A stretch of DNA of 64,000 nt from Ascarosepion bandense (GCA_037127315.1 JBBBDQ010001027.1:2618501-2682500); one strand, 5' to 3'; numbered from the stretch's first letter, positions 42,074-52,439 are shown. Notes: generated by a model not told the origin, from the sequence alone. A program made the numbers and translations.

Positions 42074-42719
42074 GATTTGATAGTAAATTTTCGTTGTAAG
42101 TCCCGATGCTTTTCCCCTTCAAATTTATCCAAAATAGCATTATCTCTGTGCAAATATATATGCTGAACTCAAATCAACTGTTAGTTATTGAAGAAACCTA
42201 CCTTTTTTGATTTGAAGGCCCATAAAAAAACGAACTATATCTTGCACTTTTTCTCTCCCGTAATTCTCACGAAATCATGTAATTAACTGCAGAATGACAG
42301 ACTGCGCATTTGAACGAATTCTGGCAGATTTCTTCATTTACTGATACTTCCGGCGATGTACTTCCGGAAATTAAAGTAATGCGCTATTGTATTTCTACAC
42401 TTGTTACTCTCAAACAGGAAGTACATCGCCGGAAGTTTCAGTAAAGGAAGAAAATCGGCCAAAATTCGACAAAAATTTCTGCCTACGTAGAACGTCAATC
42501 TGCAGTTAATTACATGATTCGTGAGAGTTGCGGGAGAGAAAAAGTGCAAGATATAGTTCGTTTTTTATGGACTATCAAAGCAAAAAAGGTAAATTTCTTC
42601 AATAACTAATTGTTGATTTGAGTTCAGCATATACATTTGTAAAGAAATAATACTATTTTGGATATATTTGAAGGGGGAAAAGCCATCGCTACCTAAAACA
42701 AACATTTAATGATTTGATA
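42074..42719. mobile_element. Long fold-back element (copy 2) with 9-bp TSD
   Basis: GATTTGATA at 42074-42082 is repeated at 42711-42719. The 628 bp between is a near-palindrome (arms about 290 bp) starting GTAAATTTTCGTTGTAAGTC and ending ACATTTAAT, closely matching copy 1. A 9-bp TSD with very long inverted repeats and no transposase best fits a Mutator-type fold-back element; other 8-9-bp-TSD superfamilies are possible. Confidence 0.85.
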
Positions 42720-43505
42720 TTCATGAGCAATCTTACGCCAAAGTTTTTTTTTAAAAACCAGTAACATTTTTCGCTCTTGTATATAAATACTTGTCACAAA
42801 ATAAAACTTTTTCATTTGCTATGAAAGTTCTTCCGAGTACGAAACGTGTCGTCTAAGATAAACTCTCCTTTTGTCTTTCTTTATATGCAGTATGATCTAT
42901 CATCCAAAACAAAACAAAAAAAACAGAACCTATAAAAATTTTAATAAAACTGTTGATCACTGGGACGACGCAGAGATAGTTCGAGGTCAGTGATGCCAGA
43001 GAGACGAGGCCATCCCCACATATGAAATAGCTCCCTGGCCTGGCTGAAAGAGCCATTTCAGAAGGAAGTATGATATCGTGTGGGCATCGCACTCAACGAA
43101 TTTTTATTTGTAGAGGTATCTCAAAGATAACGTGTAACATAACCACCCTGAAATGATTGATGAATTGAAGGCAGCAATGACAGCAAAAAAATCAGTTAAA
43201 TCCCCGAAGAGAAATGTGTCTGAGTAACTGACAATTTTTTGTGACGTTTGCAAGTTTACTTCCATCGCTGCGGAGCCCACTTGGAGCATATTTTGAAAAG
43301 ATAATGACTTTTATGCAAAACGACCAATTAAACTAAATCTTCGGGGAAAAATCGTACACAGACTGAAGTGTAAAACCAACAAGTTTCTTGAAAATAACTG
43401 GACCTTTTTAGGATTTATTACAACATTTATTGGTTCTGTTTTTTTTTTGTTTTTGTTTTTTTGTCGATTTTTGTTTTCTTTTGGTTTTTATTTTGGACAC
43501 CCTGC

Positions 43506-43539
<34 letters not shown>

Positions 43540-43756
43540 TGAAATATATAGATATTTTAGCCAGTTGGCTTGCTGGTGATTTTGACGGACACAAATGAAC
43601 TTCATGTATTGAGTAAAAAGAGTGAAAGACACGCACATTGGCTTCGCTAGGTGCAACGAGGCCTGAACCTGGGCAAAAAGATATCACCATAGCGCATTGT
43701 AAAACCAATTTTTTAAAGAAAAACCCACGCACCCACCAATGACCATACAAGTATTT

Positions 43757-43758
<2 letters not shown>
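42720..43758. other. No recognised feature
   Basis: AT-rich, with a short TA/GA run at 43507-43540. Frames at 42853-43092 and 43104-43289 (minus) have no recognisable motif. Confidence 0.4.

Positions 43759-43833
<75 letters not shown>
43759..43833. repeat. (TA)n microsatellite
   Basis: About 37 perfect TA units, one of the longest here. Confidence 0.95.
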
Positions 43834-43835
<2 letters not shown>

Positions 43836-44389
43836 GACATTGGTGTATAGTGATTTTATATCTAGAGTGGTCATGCGTTTGTCGGTCATGTTTCTTCACC
43901 CGCTTAGCTTTTTACTTTCTTTAATTGGAAAACCAAGGGAAATTAATATAAACGACAAATCCATGGCTAGTCTAGACATAAATTCTCTCTACACCCTGTG
44001 TAAAAATGCCGAAATCTTATCAAGAAATTTCTAACAAATGCATGCGTTTGCGTGTGTCTGTGAGAGTATTTATGTGTGCATAGATAATACGCCGTTTTTT
44101 ATATACATATATGTGTGTGTGTATAATTAATGGATACATATATTGCTTAAACGTATTAATTATTGGATACTTGTATACCAGAAGATGTTCTGTTTATTTA
44201 TTAAAGAGTAAATTTATTAATTTCTTGTCTACTGGTTTGAATATTCTTTCTTATTTCCTATAAAACAGAAAAAAACGTTAGGCTTCTCAAAATATTACTT
44301 AATAAAAAAAGATTAAATATTCCTTGTCGCCCGTATTTAGTAATAGTTGCTTAAAAGAAACGTTACTGTCTAAATACTCAAGTTTAGAA
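43834..44389. other. No recognised feature
   Basis: AT-rich; weak TG-rich patch near 44050-44125. Confidence 0.4.
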
Positions 44390-44945
44390 CAGTTATGTAA
44401 AACTTATAAAAGAGTTATATACGCACTTTTAAACAGCTTTTATTAACCTCATAAAACCGTTTTTGATGAACAGTTTAAAACATTTGTGTAAGATTTATAC
44501 AACAGTTTGTTTAAAAAAAGCAGTTTTTATTAAACTTATACAACAGTTGTTTTAAATAAACAGTTTAAAAATGTTTTATTTTAAATAGCAGTTTTTACAT
44601 GAGAAGTTTAAAACAGTTTTTGTAAAAATTATAAAACCGTTTTTAATAAAGAGCTTAAAACAGTTTTTGTCAAACTTGCAAAAATATTTTATAAAAAGTT
44701 TGAAACCGATTTGTCTGGCTTATAAAATATTTGTTTTTAAATAAAACAGTTTTTGCTGAAATTATACAACAGTTTTTTTGTTTAAATTACAAGCATTTTT
44801 ATAGAAACGGATGTTTTTATTAATCTTATATACTGCTTTATTAAACACTTTTAAAACTATATAGTAAAACTTGTAAAAAGGTTTCTAATAAATATTTTAA
44901 AGCAGTTCTATATAAATATTTTAAAACCGTTTTTGTAAAACAGTG
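44390..44945. repeat. Degenerate AT-rich tandem repeat
   Basis: Variants of AAACAGTTTTTGTAAAACTTATAAAACAG-type phrases recur at irregular 25-50-bp spacing (for example AACAGTTT at 44452, 44500, 44555, 44612, 44658). It looks like an old minisatellite. It contains no frame. Confidence 0.65.
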
Positions 44946-45071
44946 TGTATTATGTCTACCAACGTGCGCACTCCAGTAATCTTATTAAAGAAAATATGCC
45001 CTCCGGTAAGGTTTGCGTCCTCTTCTTGTCACAGAAACCAGCGTCCAACTCGTCATTCTTCAGACCGCTCG

Positions 45072-45118
<47 letters not shown>

Positions 45119-45567
45119 AGTGAGAGAGTGTGTGTATGTGTGTTGCATCGCAGCAAGGTTTTATTTGGCCTTGTGCTTTAATACATAATTTTTCTTCTTT
45201 TTTTTTCAAAAGCGCGGGCTAGTTGACGTATTGCACACAGGTTAAAAATATCAAGAAACTGGTCTTCTACTCAAGTACGGGCCTATTGAAAATAACGTTT
45301 GAAGTAATATATATATAGTTTCTGAAAGGATTTTTATGTTGCTGAGGTGATGTGTTATCCCCCGTGGGGATTTTCATATCGAAATGGTCATTCAACATCC
45401 TTGAATTAATCCTGTTTAATTTATAATTGCTCTGTAATATTTTATTACATGGAGCTCTCTCCCAGTATCATTTTTTAATATTAAAATAAAATTTTTAATA
45501 TTAATTAGGATCGGGTTTTTGGAATTTACCTTCCTGCTTTTTTCGCTTGGATTAAAGTATCTGAATT

Positions 45568-45571
<4 letters not shown>
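44946..45571. other. Unassigned, with (GA)n at 45077-45112
   Basis: About 18 GA units, then GAAAGAGAAAGTGAGAGAGTG. The two overlapping frames across it (44943-45188) are driven by the GA run. Confidence 0.5.

Positions 45572-45620
<49 letters not shown>
45572..45620. repeat. (TA)n microsatellite
   Basis: About 24 TA units. Confidence 0.95.
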
Positions 45621-45624
<4 letters not shown>

Positions 45625-45904
45625 AAATTGACTCTGTACGTATTCAAATCTTAAAATGTTACACAAGTAATTTTTAAGAACCACGAATAACCGGCAGAAT
45701 CTAACTCCGTTATCGCCCTCGGCTATAAAGCTTTGGACAACGAGGGAAAAAAAAAGAAAACTGCGGAGCACCGACAATACATACAGCACTTCACAGCAAA
45801 GAAAAAAACCCTCAAACGGAACAAACCACAAAGAAAGAAAAGTGCTCGATACTAAACTAACCAAAAAGGATTAACTAAGAGGCAGTTACGCAGAGCAAAT
45901 TCTC

Positions 45905-45907
<3 letters not shown>
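45621..45907 (-). mobile_element. Element G, truncated copy
   Basis: The reverse complement is nearly identical to 61630-61912 over about 285 bp (CTGCCGGTTATTCGTGGTTC, GGCCGAGGGCGATAACGGAG, GTATTGTCGGTGCTCCGCAG). It ends at TTTGCTCT before a TA tract, so the hammerhead at the start of the full copy is absent. Confidence 0.85.

Positions 45908-45935
<28 letters not shown>
45908..45935. repeat. (TA)n microsatellite
   Basis: About 13 TA units between element G and the palindrome. Confidence 0.9.
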
Positions 45936-45937
<2 letters not shown>

Positions 45938-45938
<1 letters not shown>

Positions 45939-46150
45939 TAATGTTTGTTACAATGTTTTTAAATTCATAGTATCACTACACAAAAAATGTTCATGTTTCG
46001 AAGCCAGCCCATTATGTTTTGGCTTCTTATTTGCTAAAATATCACCTGAGAAAGAAGCCAAAAACATAATGGGCTGGCTTCGAAACATGAAAATTTTTTG
46101 TGTAGTGATACTATGAATTTATAAAAACATTGTAACAACCATTACAGTAT
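45938..46150. mobile_element. Near-perfect palindromic element
   Basis: Left arm GTTACAATGTTTTTAAATTC...CGAAGCCAGCCCATTATGTT and right arm AACATAATGGGCTGGCTTCG...CATTGTAACAA are reverse complements over about 88 bp. The centre is GGCTTCTTATTTGCTAAAAT and ATCACCTGAGAAAGAAGCC. The plus strand also reads CTGAGAAAGAAGCC...GGCTTCGAAACATG, the hairpin-then-GAAAC pattern. The 21-nt box follows at 46154. Confidence 0.85.
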
Positions 46151-46237
46151 AACGCTCTACATTTGTATCGAGCACTCTTTATAAAAGTAAATGCATGAAC
46201 AAAAAGTTAATAAACCTACGAGTTCAACAACTTAGTT

Positions 46238-46241
<4 letters not shown>

Positions 46242-46271
<30 letters not shown>
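46242..46271. repeat. (TA)n microsatellite
   Basis: About 15 TA units. Confidence 0.95.
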
Positions 46272-46274
<3 letters not shown>

Positions 46275-46581
46275 TATAGTTTTCATTACTATATTCATTT
46301 TCTTGATTTATATTCCATGAACGACTTCAGAACTTCGCGTCAAAACGGTTCAGAAGGCTAGACGCCTGATAAATTGAACATCTAGACATAGATAGCGTTT
46401 TGAGATGAAACTCTGAAGTCGGTCAGGATAAGCCAATAAATGTTTTAATTATTTATGTATGTATGTGACATATATACATATTTACGTAGATAGGATATAC
46501 TGGCAGCCTAATAAGAAAATCGTGTATACTTTATACAAAGAATGCATATTCCTCGAGGATAATCTCTTTCATTTTTAGAGT
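46272..46581. other. No recognised feature
   Basis: Unassigned; GTATGTATG-like patch at 46455. Confidence 0.35.
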
Positions 46582-46763
46582 ACTAGCAGTATAGACTGGC
46601 GTTGCTCGGGGGTAATGGAAACTTTAAAACTAATCCATGGTCCTGGAGCTCAGACTCAGCCTAAAGAATATTTGTGTAAAGTTTGGTGAGAATCAAATAA
46701 AAATTGTGGATTTGTATAAAGGACATACAGACAGATAAACAGACACACCAACAAACATCTTGC

Positions 46764-46805
<42 letters not shown>

Positions 46806-47100
46806 CGATTTTCTGCACTATTGTAAGAATTGCAACCTTGAAACTTCTGAATATCGTTTCTTATGTCTTTGTCTATGAGTGTATCAAATTTGATTAAAAT
46901 CGGACCACTCCTTCTATATCCCTATTTTTTCGATTTTCGATATGTATCGGGGGTACCTCGACACAAAACCTAGCTAAGAACACTCGCAGACGCTTACATT
47001 ACAACTGTGTAAATTTTCAAAAAAATCAGTTCAGTCGTTTTGGAGTCTATAGGTAACGGACACACACAGAGACGAAGTTCCATTTTTAAATAAGTTTAGA
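46582..47100 (-). mobile_element. TA-bounded dispersed repeat, family A (copy 3)
   Basis: ACTAGCAGTATAGACTGGCG then TTGCTCG at the start, ATCTTGCCTTTTATATAT and an expanded TA run (46769-46803) in the middle, TTGCAACCTTGAAACTTCTG and ACACTCGCAGACGCTTACAT after. It ends with AACGGACACACACAGA and GTTCCATTTTTAAATAAG. It lacks about 170 bp of copy 2's first half, with different sequence (GAGAATCAAATAAAAATTGT) in its place. Confidence 0.75.
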
Positions 47101-47369
47101 TATTAAGCACAGAAACAAATATTAGACATTAAAAATTTCAAATAGAAATTCAGCTAATAACTAGGAGTGGAGTTGAAAAATCTAGTATGTGTATATTTTT
47201 TTTTTAATAGAATGTCACTTCAAGACATAGACGATCATGGCTTCCTACCACATTCTTTTTTCTATGACCTGTGAACTGCTATACAGACTTGGAAAAATAG
47301 TGACGTGATTTTGTACTGCCTATTTTTACAGCTTGAATTCATAGTCTATGAACTGTTTAAAATTAAAAT
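47101..47369. other. No recognised feature
   Basis: Unassigned AT-rich sequence. Confidence 0.35.
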
Positions 47370-47520
47370 GGTTGTCACCAAAGTCTAGAAAAAGCGGTCG
47401 ATCCTATTACATAACCCATAACTGAAACCAAAGGAAGAGCCGAATTCATGCCTTTGCCAGGGGCATCTCTGTGAAAGTGAACGGAAAAACTCCCCCGGAA
47501 CTTAAATTCTTTACTATAAA
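47370..47520 (-). mobile_element. Old SINE (shared core, degenerate)
   Basis: Plus-strand blocks CATAACCCATAACTGAAACC, GAATTCATGCCTTTGCCAGG, GGCATCTCTGTGAAAGTGAA keep the order and spacing of the SINE core in reverse, with many changes. Confidence 0.5.
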
Positions 47521-47574
47521 CTATCATTATTGCATATAATAAAATATTATAGAATTACACTTAAAATTTAAAAT

Positions 47575-47910
47575 GGTTTGTTTAAATATTATTTTTGATC
47601 GATACTCGTATTTAAGTAGATATTCTGTTTATAATCAAAACGTATTATACATTTATTTCTACCGGCCTGATTATTTACGATAATCATCATGTTACGGAAA
47701 TTAACGAAGATTAACGAAACTGGTTATAAACAACCGACAATTTGAAATGATTTGTTTGAACATTATTTTTGATCGATACTCGTATTTAAGTAGATGTTCT
47801 GTTTATAACGAAAGAGTAATATATAATTATTTCTACAGGCCTGATTATTTACGATAATAAAGAAATATATAATACTGTTTGATTATAAACAAAATATCTA
47901 CGTAAATACT
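47575..47910 (-). repeat. 173-bp tandem repeat, about two units
   Basis: TTTTGATCGATACTCGTATT occurs at 47590 and 47763. The reverse complement matches 6187-6595 throughout (GGCCTGATTATTTACGATAA, GTTACGGAAATTAACGAAG). Confidence 0.85.
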
Positions 47911-47919
47911 TGAATTTGT

Positions 47920-47920
<1 letters not shown>

Positions 47921-48006
<86 letters not shown>

Positions 48007-48015
48007 AATATATAT
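47921..48015. repeat. (CA)n / (TA)n microsatellite
   Basis: About 28 CA units, then TA runs. Confidence 0.95.
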
Positions 48016-48081
48016 ATTATGAGGAAATTCAAAGAATTTGTATATTAAAAACTCGCTTTTAAGCATTTAGTTTTATAAAGA

Positions 48082-48102
48082 GTGCTCAATACAAAGTAGA
48101 GC
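48082..48102 (+). repeat. 21-nt TA-module box
   Basis: GTGCTCAATACAAAG followed by TAGAGC. Also at 51031-51051 and, inverted, at 23786-23806, 46154-46175 and 61256-61276. GCTC and GAGC at the ends can pair. It always lies within about 50-200 bp of a TA tract. Confidence 0.7.
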
Positions 48103-48297
48103 TTAATATTGTAATTTTGTTATTACAATGGTTTTTAAAAGCATTATATAACTGCAAAAAATTTTATGTTTCCGAACAATACTGTTCTTCTATAGAAAAA
48201 AAATATTTAAAATAAATGCTAAAAATGATTTATTTAGAAAAATATAAGGTGAATTTATGGTTATTAGAAAATCATGGAGTGGTAGTTAGGTTATATG

Positions 48298-48299
<2 letters not shown>

Positions 48300-48332
<33 letters not shown>
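48300..48332. repeat. (TA)n microsatellite
   Basis: About 16 TA units. Confidence 0.95.
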
Positions 48333-48334
<2 letters not shown>

Positions 48335-48571
48335 CTCTTTTCAGAATATAATAGTGCACTATTATAAATGAGTTTTTAGCATGCATGATTTTTCTTTTAT
48401 TTAATTGCATAATTACTGCCTGTTTGATGCATCAAACATATTTATCTTAGACACCCCTAGGTCAGTGCGCCGAAAAACGGAAAAACAATGGTGAATCTCG
48501 TTTACTGTGAGACCAAACAAAGGCCTATTTTGATAAATTGATATGCTTCAAAATGAAAAAAATGTTATTAT

Positions 48572-48619
<48 letters not shown>

Positions 48620-49139
48620 CAATCAACAGCAGCAGTAGCAGCAAAAGATGACCATTCGTTGAAAGGCACGGGACACGAGCGGACGTGAAATCAAGCACTT
48701 CTATCATTCTGAAAACGGGACTATGACCTCGAAATATTAATGAATAATAAATAGGTAATACCCAACACCTTCTTTACCTTCCTTTACTTTACTAAACTCA
48801 TTGTGATCATTATTCATTATTTTTGAAGGATCAAAACTAATTTCTGCATGCTCTTTCCGACAGAGCATGGTCGCCGTAAGTCTCAACAAGACTTCAGCTA
48901 AAAATTACTTTTCAATAAAGTAGTGCAGTAAAATTCCCAGCAAAAAATTTTTGGTAAAAAATTCGACATGTTTAACGCTATGAAAAAACACTTCGGCGAA
49001 ATGACATACACCGTATTTCAAGTTTGCATATTTCAAATTTGTATTTCCGTACAAATGGGTTAGCATCTAAAATACACGCACGGAATTCTGGGAACGCCAT
49101 CTGTTGGAAATCAGCAAGGAATTATTCAAGGGCCAAATA
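48333..49139. other. Unassigned, with (CA)n at 48576-48617
   Basis: About 20 CA units preceded by CGCGCG and followed by AGCAGCAGTAGCAGCA. Nothing else recognised. Confidence 0.45.
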
Positions 49140-49204
49140 CGCATACATGCATACATACACACCCACACACCCAAACCCACACCCACACACGCACATACAC
49201 ACCC

Positions 49205-49256
<52 letters not shown>

Positions 49257-49275
49257 GGGTGGGTGTGTGTGTGTG
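49140..49275. repeat. Compound (CACACC)/(TA)/(GT) microsatellite
   Basis: CATACATGCATACATACACA, then CCCACAC-rich sequence, TA runs and GGGTGTGTG. ACCCATATATA and TATATGGGTGGG face each other, so the tract is partly palindromic. Confidence 0.85.
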
Positions 49276-49369
49276 CAGAGAGAGTAAGAGGGGGAATAGG
49301 TAGATGACAAAAATATTTATTTTGCAATTTATTTTGCACTTACAACAGTGCTTAATATCAGGGATAGAT

Positions 49370-49371
<2 letters not shown>

Positions 49372-49419
<48 letters not shown>

Positions 49420-49440
49420 AATGTGTGTGTGTGTGTGTTT
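49372..49440. repeat. (TA)n / (GT)n microsatellite
   Basis: About 22 TA units, then GCGAATGTGTGTG. Confidence 0.95.
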
Positions 49441-49489
49441 ATTATCTGTCTGTTCACACCTCCATTTTTCTGTTTATATACATATTATC

Positions 49490-49528
49490 TATCTGTCTAT
49501 TTGCTGTATAACTATCTCAGTATGTTCA

Positions 49529-49589
<61 letters not shown>

Positions 49590-49600
49590 CAGTCTGTTCA

Positions 49601-49633
<33 letters not shown>

Positions 49634-49676
49634 CAGTCACTTAATATCTATCTATAAATCTATATATCTCGCCCTT

Positions 49677-49722
<46 letters not shown>
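49490..49722. repeat. Interrupted (TATC)n array
   Basis: TATC blocks with the reverse-complement spacer CTCAGTCTGTTCATATC at about 49587, and CTCAGTATGTTCATATC at 49515. This ties the array to the GATA arrays at 25, 53 and 55 kb. Confidence 0.9.
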
Positions 49723-50523
49723 CACCATATAAAAAACCCACCAACAAAAATCCCTCCACACTTAATTATATTAGCGAATTATTACAAATTAGCAATCATA
49801 AAAAATCTACTACATCGAGCAAAAACCAACTCGTCTACAAAACACATCTTCCACAGTGAACTAAAAAGCATAAAACAGACACTCATCAACAATAATTTTC
49901 CTAACTACATAGTTGATGAACAAATACGACATTTCCTTACAAACCTGAACACGAAAAAAACAACACATGGTAATAACACAACCAACCCCAAACCTATCAC
50001 TCTCTTATATCGTATCCAAATGCACACCAACTACCAACTAGATGAAAATATCCTAAAAAACCTCATAAACACTAATATCTCTCCGACAGACCCCAACAAA
50101 AAAATTAAATTTATCATATATTACGCTAAATCCACAACATTCAACTCAATCGTCCGCAACGACTCCTCCCCCACCGTTAGCGATTTGCAAAAAAACAATG
50201 TAGTGTATAAATTCAAATGCCCCTTTCGAGAATGTATCTCTAACAAACTAAATAATACCTACATTGGACATACTACTAACTCGCTTTCGCGGAGACTTAC
50301 ATTGCACTTAAATGAAAATTCTAACATATTCCGACATTTAAAACACCACGGCTATCAACACACACTTCTTGGGAAAACACTTGTTGAAAATATGCATATA
50401 CTTAGACAAGAAAATAATAAACGAAAACTTAAAATTCAAGAAGATATCTACATCAAACAGTTTAAACCTAGCCTAAACAAAATAAATTTCGACACCTTCA
50501 CTAACATACTTCAATGCCTATAA
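49723..50523 (+). CDS. Penelope-like element C-terminus with GIY-YIG-like domain (5'-truncated)
   Basis: This is the best-preserved reading frame in the window. From the first ATG at 50020 it runs 167 codons to the stop at 50521-50523. The frame is open upstream through 49723 ([57 protein letters not shown]), so the ATG is only internal. That upstream part is the PLE linker after the reverse-transcriptase thumb. The nuclease part contains [40 protein letters not shown], then IFRHLKHHG and [23 protein letters not shown]...RR matches the second half of the GIY-YIG signature. The CPF..C before it fits a cysteine pair typical of PLEs. The reverse transcriptase is missing, and the frame abuts a TATC array, so it is a 5'-truncated copy. 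No in-frame stops suggests a fairly recent insertion. Confidence 0.85.
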   Translation, partial: HHIKNPPTKIPPHLIILANYYKLAIIKNLLHRAKTNSSTKHIFHSELKSIKQTLINNNFPNYIVDEQIRHFLTNLNTKKTTHGNNTTNPKPITLLYRIQMHTNYQLDENILKNLINTNISPTDPNKKIKFIIYYAKSTTFNSIVRNDSSPTVSDLQKNNVVYKFKCPFRECISNKLNNTYIGHTTNSLSRRLTLHLNENSNIFRHLKHHGYQHTLLGKTLVENMHILRQENNKRKLKIQEDIYIKQFKPSLNKINFDTFTNILQCL

Positions 50524-50955
50524 TCTATGGGAGAGGTCATAGTTATTATACTACACCATAGTAGAAGCAGTTCTCAGACCAATCCCTCATGCCACTATAC
50601 ACTCAATTGAACAAAAAACTCACTACCACCATTCCTTCTCGGCCTACAGCCATGTGCGACACAAAAAATGGACTTGTCTAATTTTCTCTGTATAACTCCA
50701 CTCTGTTAATAATAATTTAAATGTTCTATGTTCACTGAACATTAAATGTTCATCCTTTGATAATGGCTTATGTAAGCCGAAAGCTCAGACCTGATAAAAA
50801 AATCAACAATTATTGCGATTTCTTGTCGTCTTTCCATGACAACACTATCAAGCTAATCAGATCATACGAACGGATCTTACACAAAATAGACAGAATTTGT
50901 CTGTATTATTCAATGAAACCTGTATTAATGAAAAAATGCTGCCAAAATACACACA
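50524..50955 (+). mobile_element. Penelope-like element 3' region with second small frame
   Basis: Follows the GIY-YIG stop. At 50755 it reads TTTGATAATGGCTTATGTAA then GCCGAAAGCTCAG. The hairpin GGCTT-ATGT-AAGCC corresponds to GGCTC-ATGT-GAGCC in 30896-31276, with a compensatory C-G to T-A change. A frame from the ATG at 50763 reads MAYVSRKLRPDKKINNYCDF, LSSFHDNTIKLIRSYERILH, and aligns with the peptide in the 30.9-kb copy. It ends at a TA tract. Confidence 0.7.
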
Positions 50956-50956
50956 A

Positions 50957-50977
50957 TATATATATATATATATATAG
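50957..50977. repeat. (TA)n microsatellite
   Basis: About 10 TA units. Confidence 0.9.
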
Positions 50978-51240
50978 GGTAGTTATGGATGGAATAATAT
51001 TCGTATCTAAAGAAACACTATTCTTAAAAAGTCCTCAGTACAAAGTAGAGCTCATAATATTTTTTCAGAAATTGTAACCTAAACATATTTTAATATAACT
51101 ACAAATGTAGGTATTTTGTTTCGACACTACTTGTGTCTTGTCAAGTGACGAGGTTTATTTCAAGGGGAAGGGTTTTCAAAAAGTTAAAAACAAGCTAAAC
51201 CTCCTTAATCAGGGAGACATTATTGAAATATACGGACGTA
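50978..51240 (-). mobile_element. PLE-like 3' module, family C (copy 3)
   Basis: Contains the 21-nt box variant GTCCTCAGTACAAAG + TAGAGC (51031-51051). On the minus strand it has TTGACAAGACACAAGTAGTG then TCGAAACAAAAT (hairpin GACAC/GTGTC, then GAAAC), and TCCTTAATCAGGGAG. It matches 23615-23875 inverted and 8978-9125. Confidence 0.55.
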
Positions 51241-51256
51241 AACTAGCACAATTCTT

Positions 51257-51260
<4 letters not shown>

Positions 51261-51312
<52 letters not shown>
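51261..51312. repeat. (TA)n microsatellite
   Basis: About 26 TA units. Confidence 0.95.
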
Positions 51313-51315
<3 letters not shown>

Positions 51316-51626
51316 AAAAAAAAACAGAGAGACGTACACCGAGTGTGAGAGACAGAGGGGGTTAACAAAAAGTCTGTGAACATCGAAATCCAAACTGATG
51401 AATGGCTGCCATCTTAACTCTTCCATGGGATCTTCAAACCAAGTTTGGAGATCCCATTAATTCGTGAAATTGACATCATGAAATTGACATCATGTTAATT
51501 TAAAACCTTTATTATTTTACAATTCAATGTCAATGAATTTTTACTTAAGAAAAAAAAACAAATAACTTTATTTTAATACTATGTAATATAGGTGTGTGTA
51601 CAAATGCGCAGAGATACACACATACC

Positions 51627-51671
<45 letters not shown>

Positions 51672-51689
51672 AGGTACTTGCCACTTCTT
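51313..51689. other. Unassigned, with (GT)n at 51640-51667
   Basis: Contains a near-duplicate GTGAAATTGACATCAT / GAAATTGACATCATG (51465-51495) and a GT run. Confidence 0.45.
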
Positions 51690-52438
51690 TTCAGAAGAAA
51701 GACATCCCTTCAACATTGAAGCAATCGCTCATGGGCCTGAAGATGACTTTGAAAACCAGCCTCTCCCTTTCATACCATATTACATATGCGACACCCGAAA
51801 GGTCATTGAAGAGATTTGAAAGCGACTTTTTTCTCATGCCGTTTTCATGTGCCTCTTCAGCCGGAGTCAGACCGGCAAATTTCATCACAAATCTGATCTA
51901 CGTCCGCTGGAGGTTTGTCAGGAAGGACACCTGCATAGTTGTCATTAGACTGCCAATTACCTTGCAATATTCGGTGACTAGCAAGTCCAGCACGATATAG
52001 AACAAGCTTCCCGCCTGACGTGATATACAAGCTCAGATTGGTTATCTTCTGGGATCGAGTCTTCATTGCCTTTCCTAAGAGACCAAATTCGGTTGCTGAG
52101 CCCTTTTGACCTCGAAGTGATTGCAGCCAAAATAAATCGTACGACCTTTCTCCAACCAGAACGACTTTTCGACACTAATTTTTAGAATTACAAGGTTGTC
52201 TTTGGCAACATCTTTGAAACTTCTTTTAGTTGTGTGTCTGGAGCGCTTACCAAGAGTGGGCTAGAAACCCCGGCATCTACACTTCTAAAATGCCCTGCCC
52301 AGCCTAGTTGATTGGAAATTCTCAGATTCTCTGGGTGCTTTGACCCATTACAGAACACCTGTGTCAAGTGTGAAAGGCTGCCACTGGATATTTAAGATAC
52401 GCCTAAGGCACTTCTGCTGAAATCATTGCAAGATTTTG
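51690..52438 (-). mobile_element. LINE family 4, C-terminal fragment with C2H2 finger
   Basis: On the minus strand, from 52430 downward: CLRRILNIQWQPFT, PESENFQ, LGWAGHFRSVDAG, then KRSFKDVAKDNLVILKI. These fit the LRRILxIxWQ...QLRWTGHVxRM...KRYKDxLKxxL segment that follows many non-LTR reverse transcriptases. Near the end (51775-51700) the frame has CRICNMV, a stop, then KGEAGFQSHLQAH: a canonical C-x2-C-x12-H-x3-H zinc finger interrupted by one stop. Frameshifts are common. Confidence 0.7.
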
Positions 52439-52439
52439 G

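Noticed and set aside
43427..43924. Overlapping frames of alternating Ile-Tyr on both strands, which could look like membrane segments
   Set aside because: They are (TA)n translations; the same frames appear at every long TA tract.
51596..52000. 134-codon plus-strand frame
   Set aside because: Antisense of LINE family 4, whose minus-strand peptides and zinc finger are recognisable.
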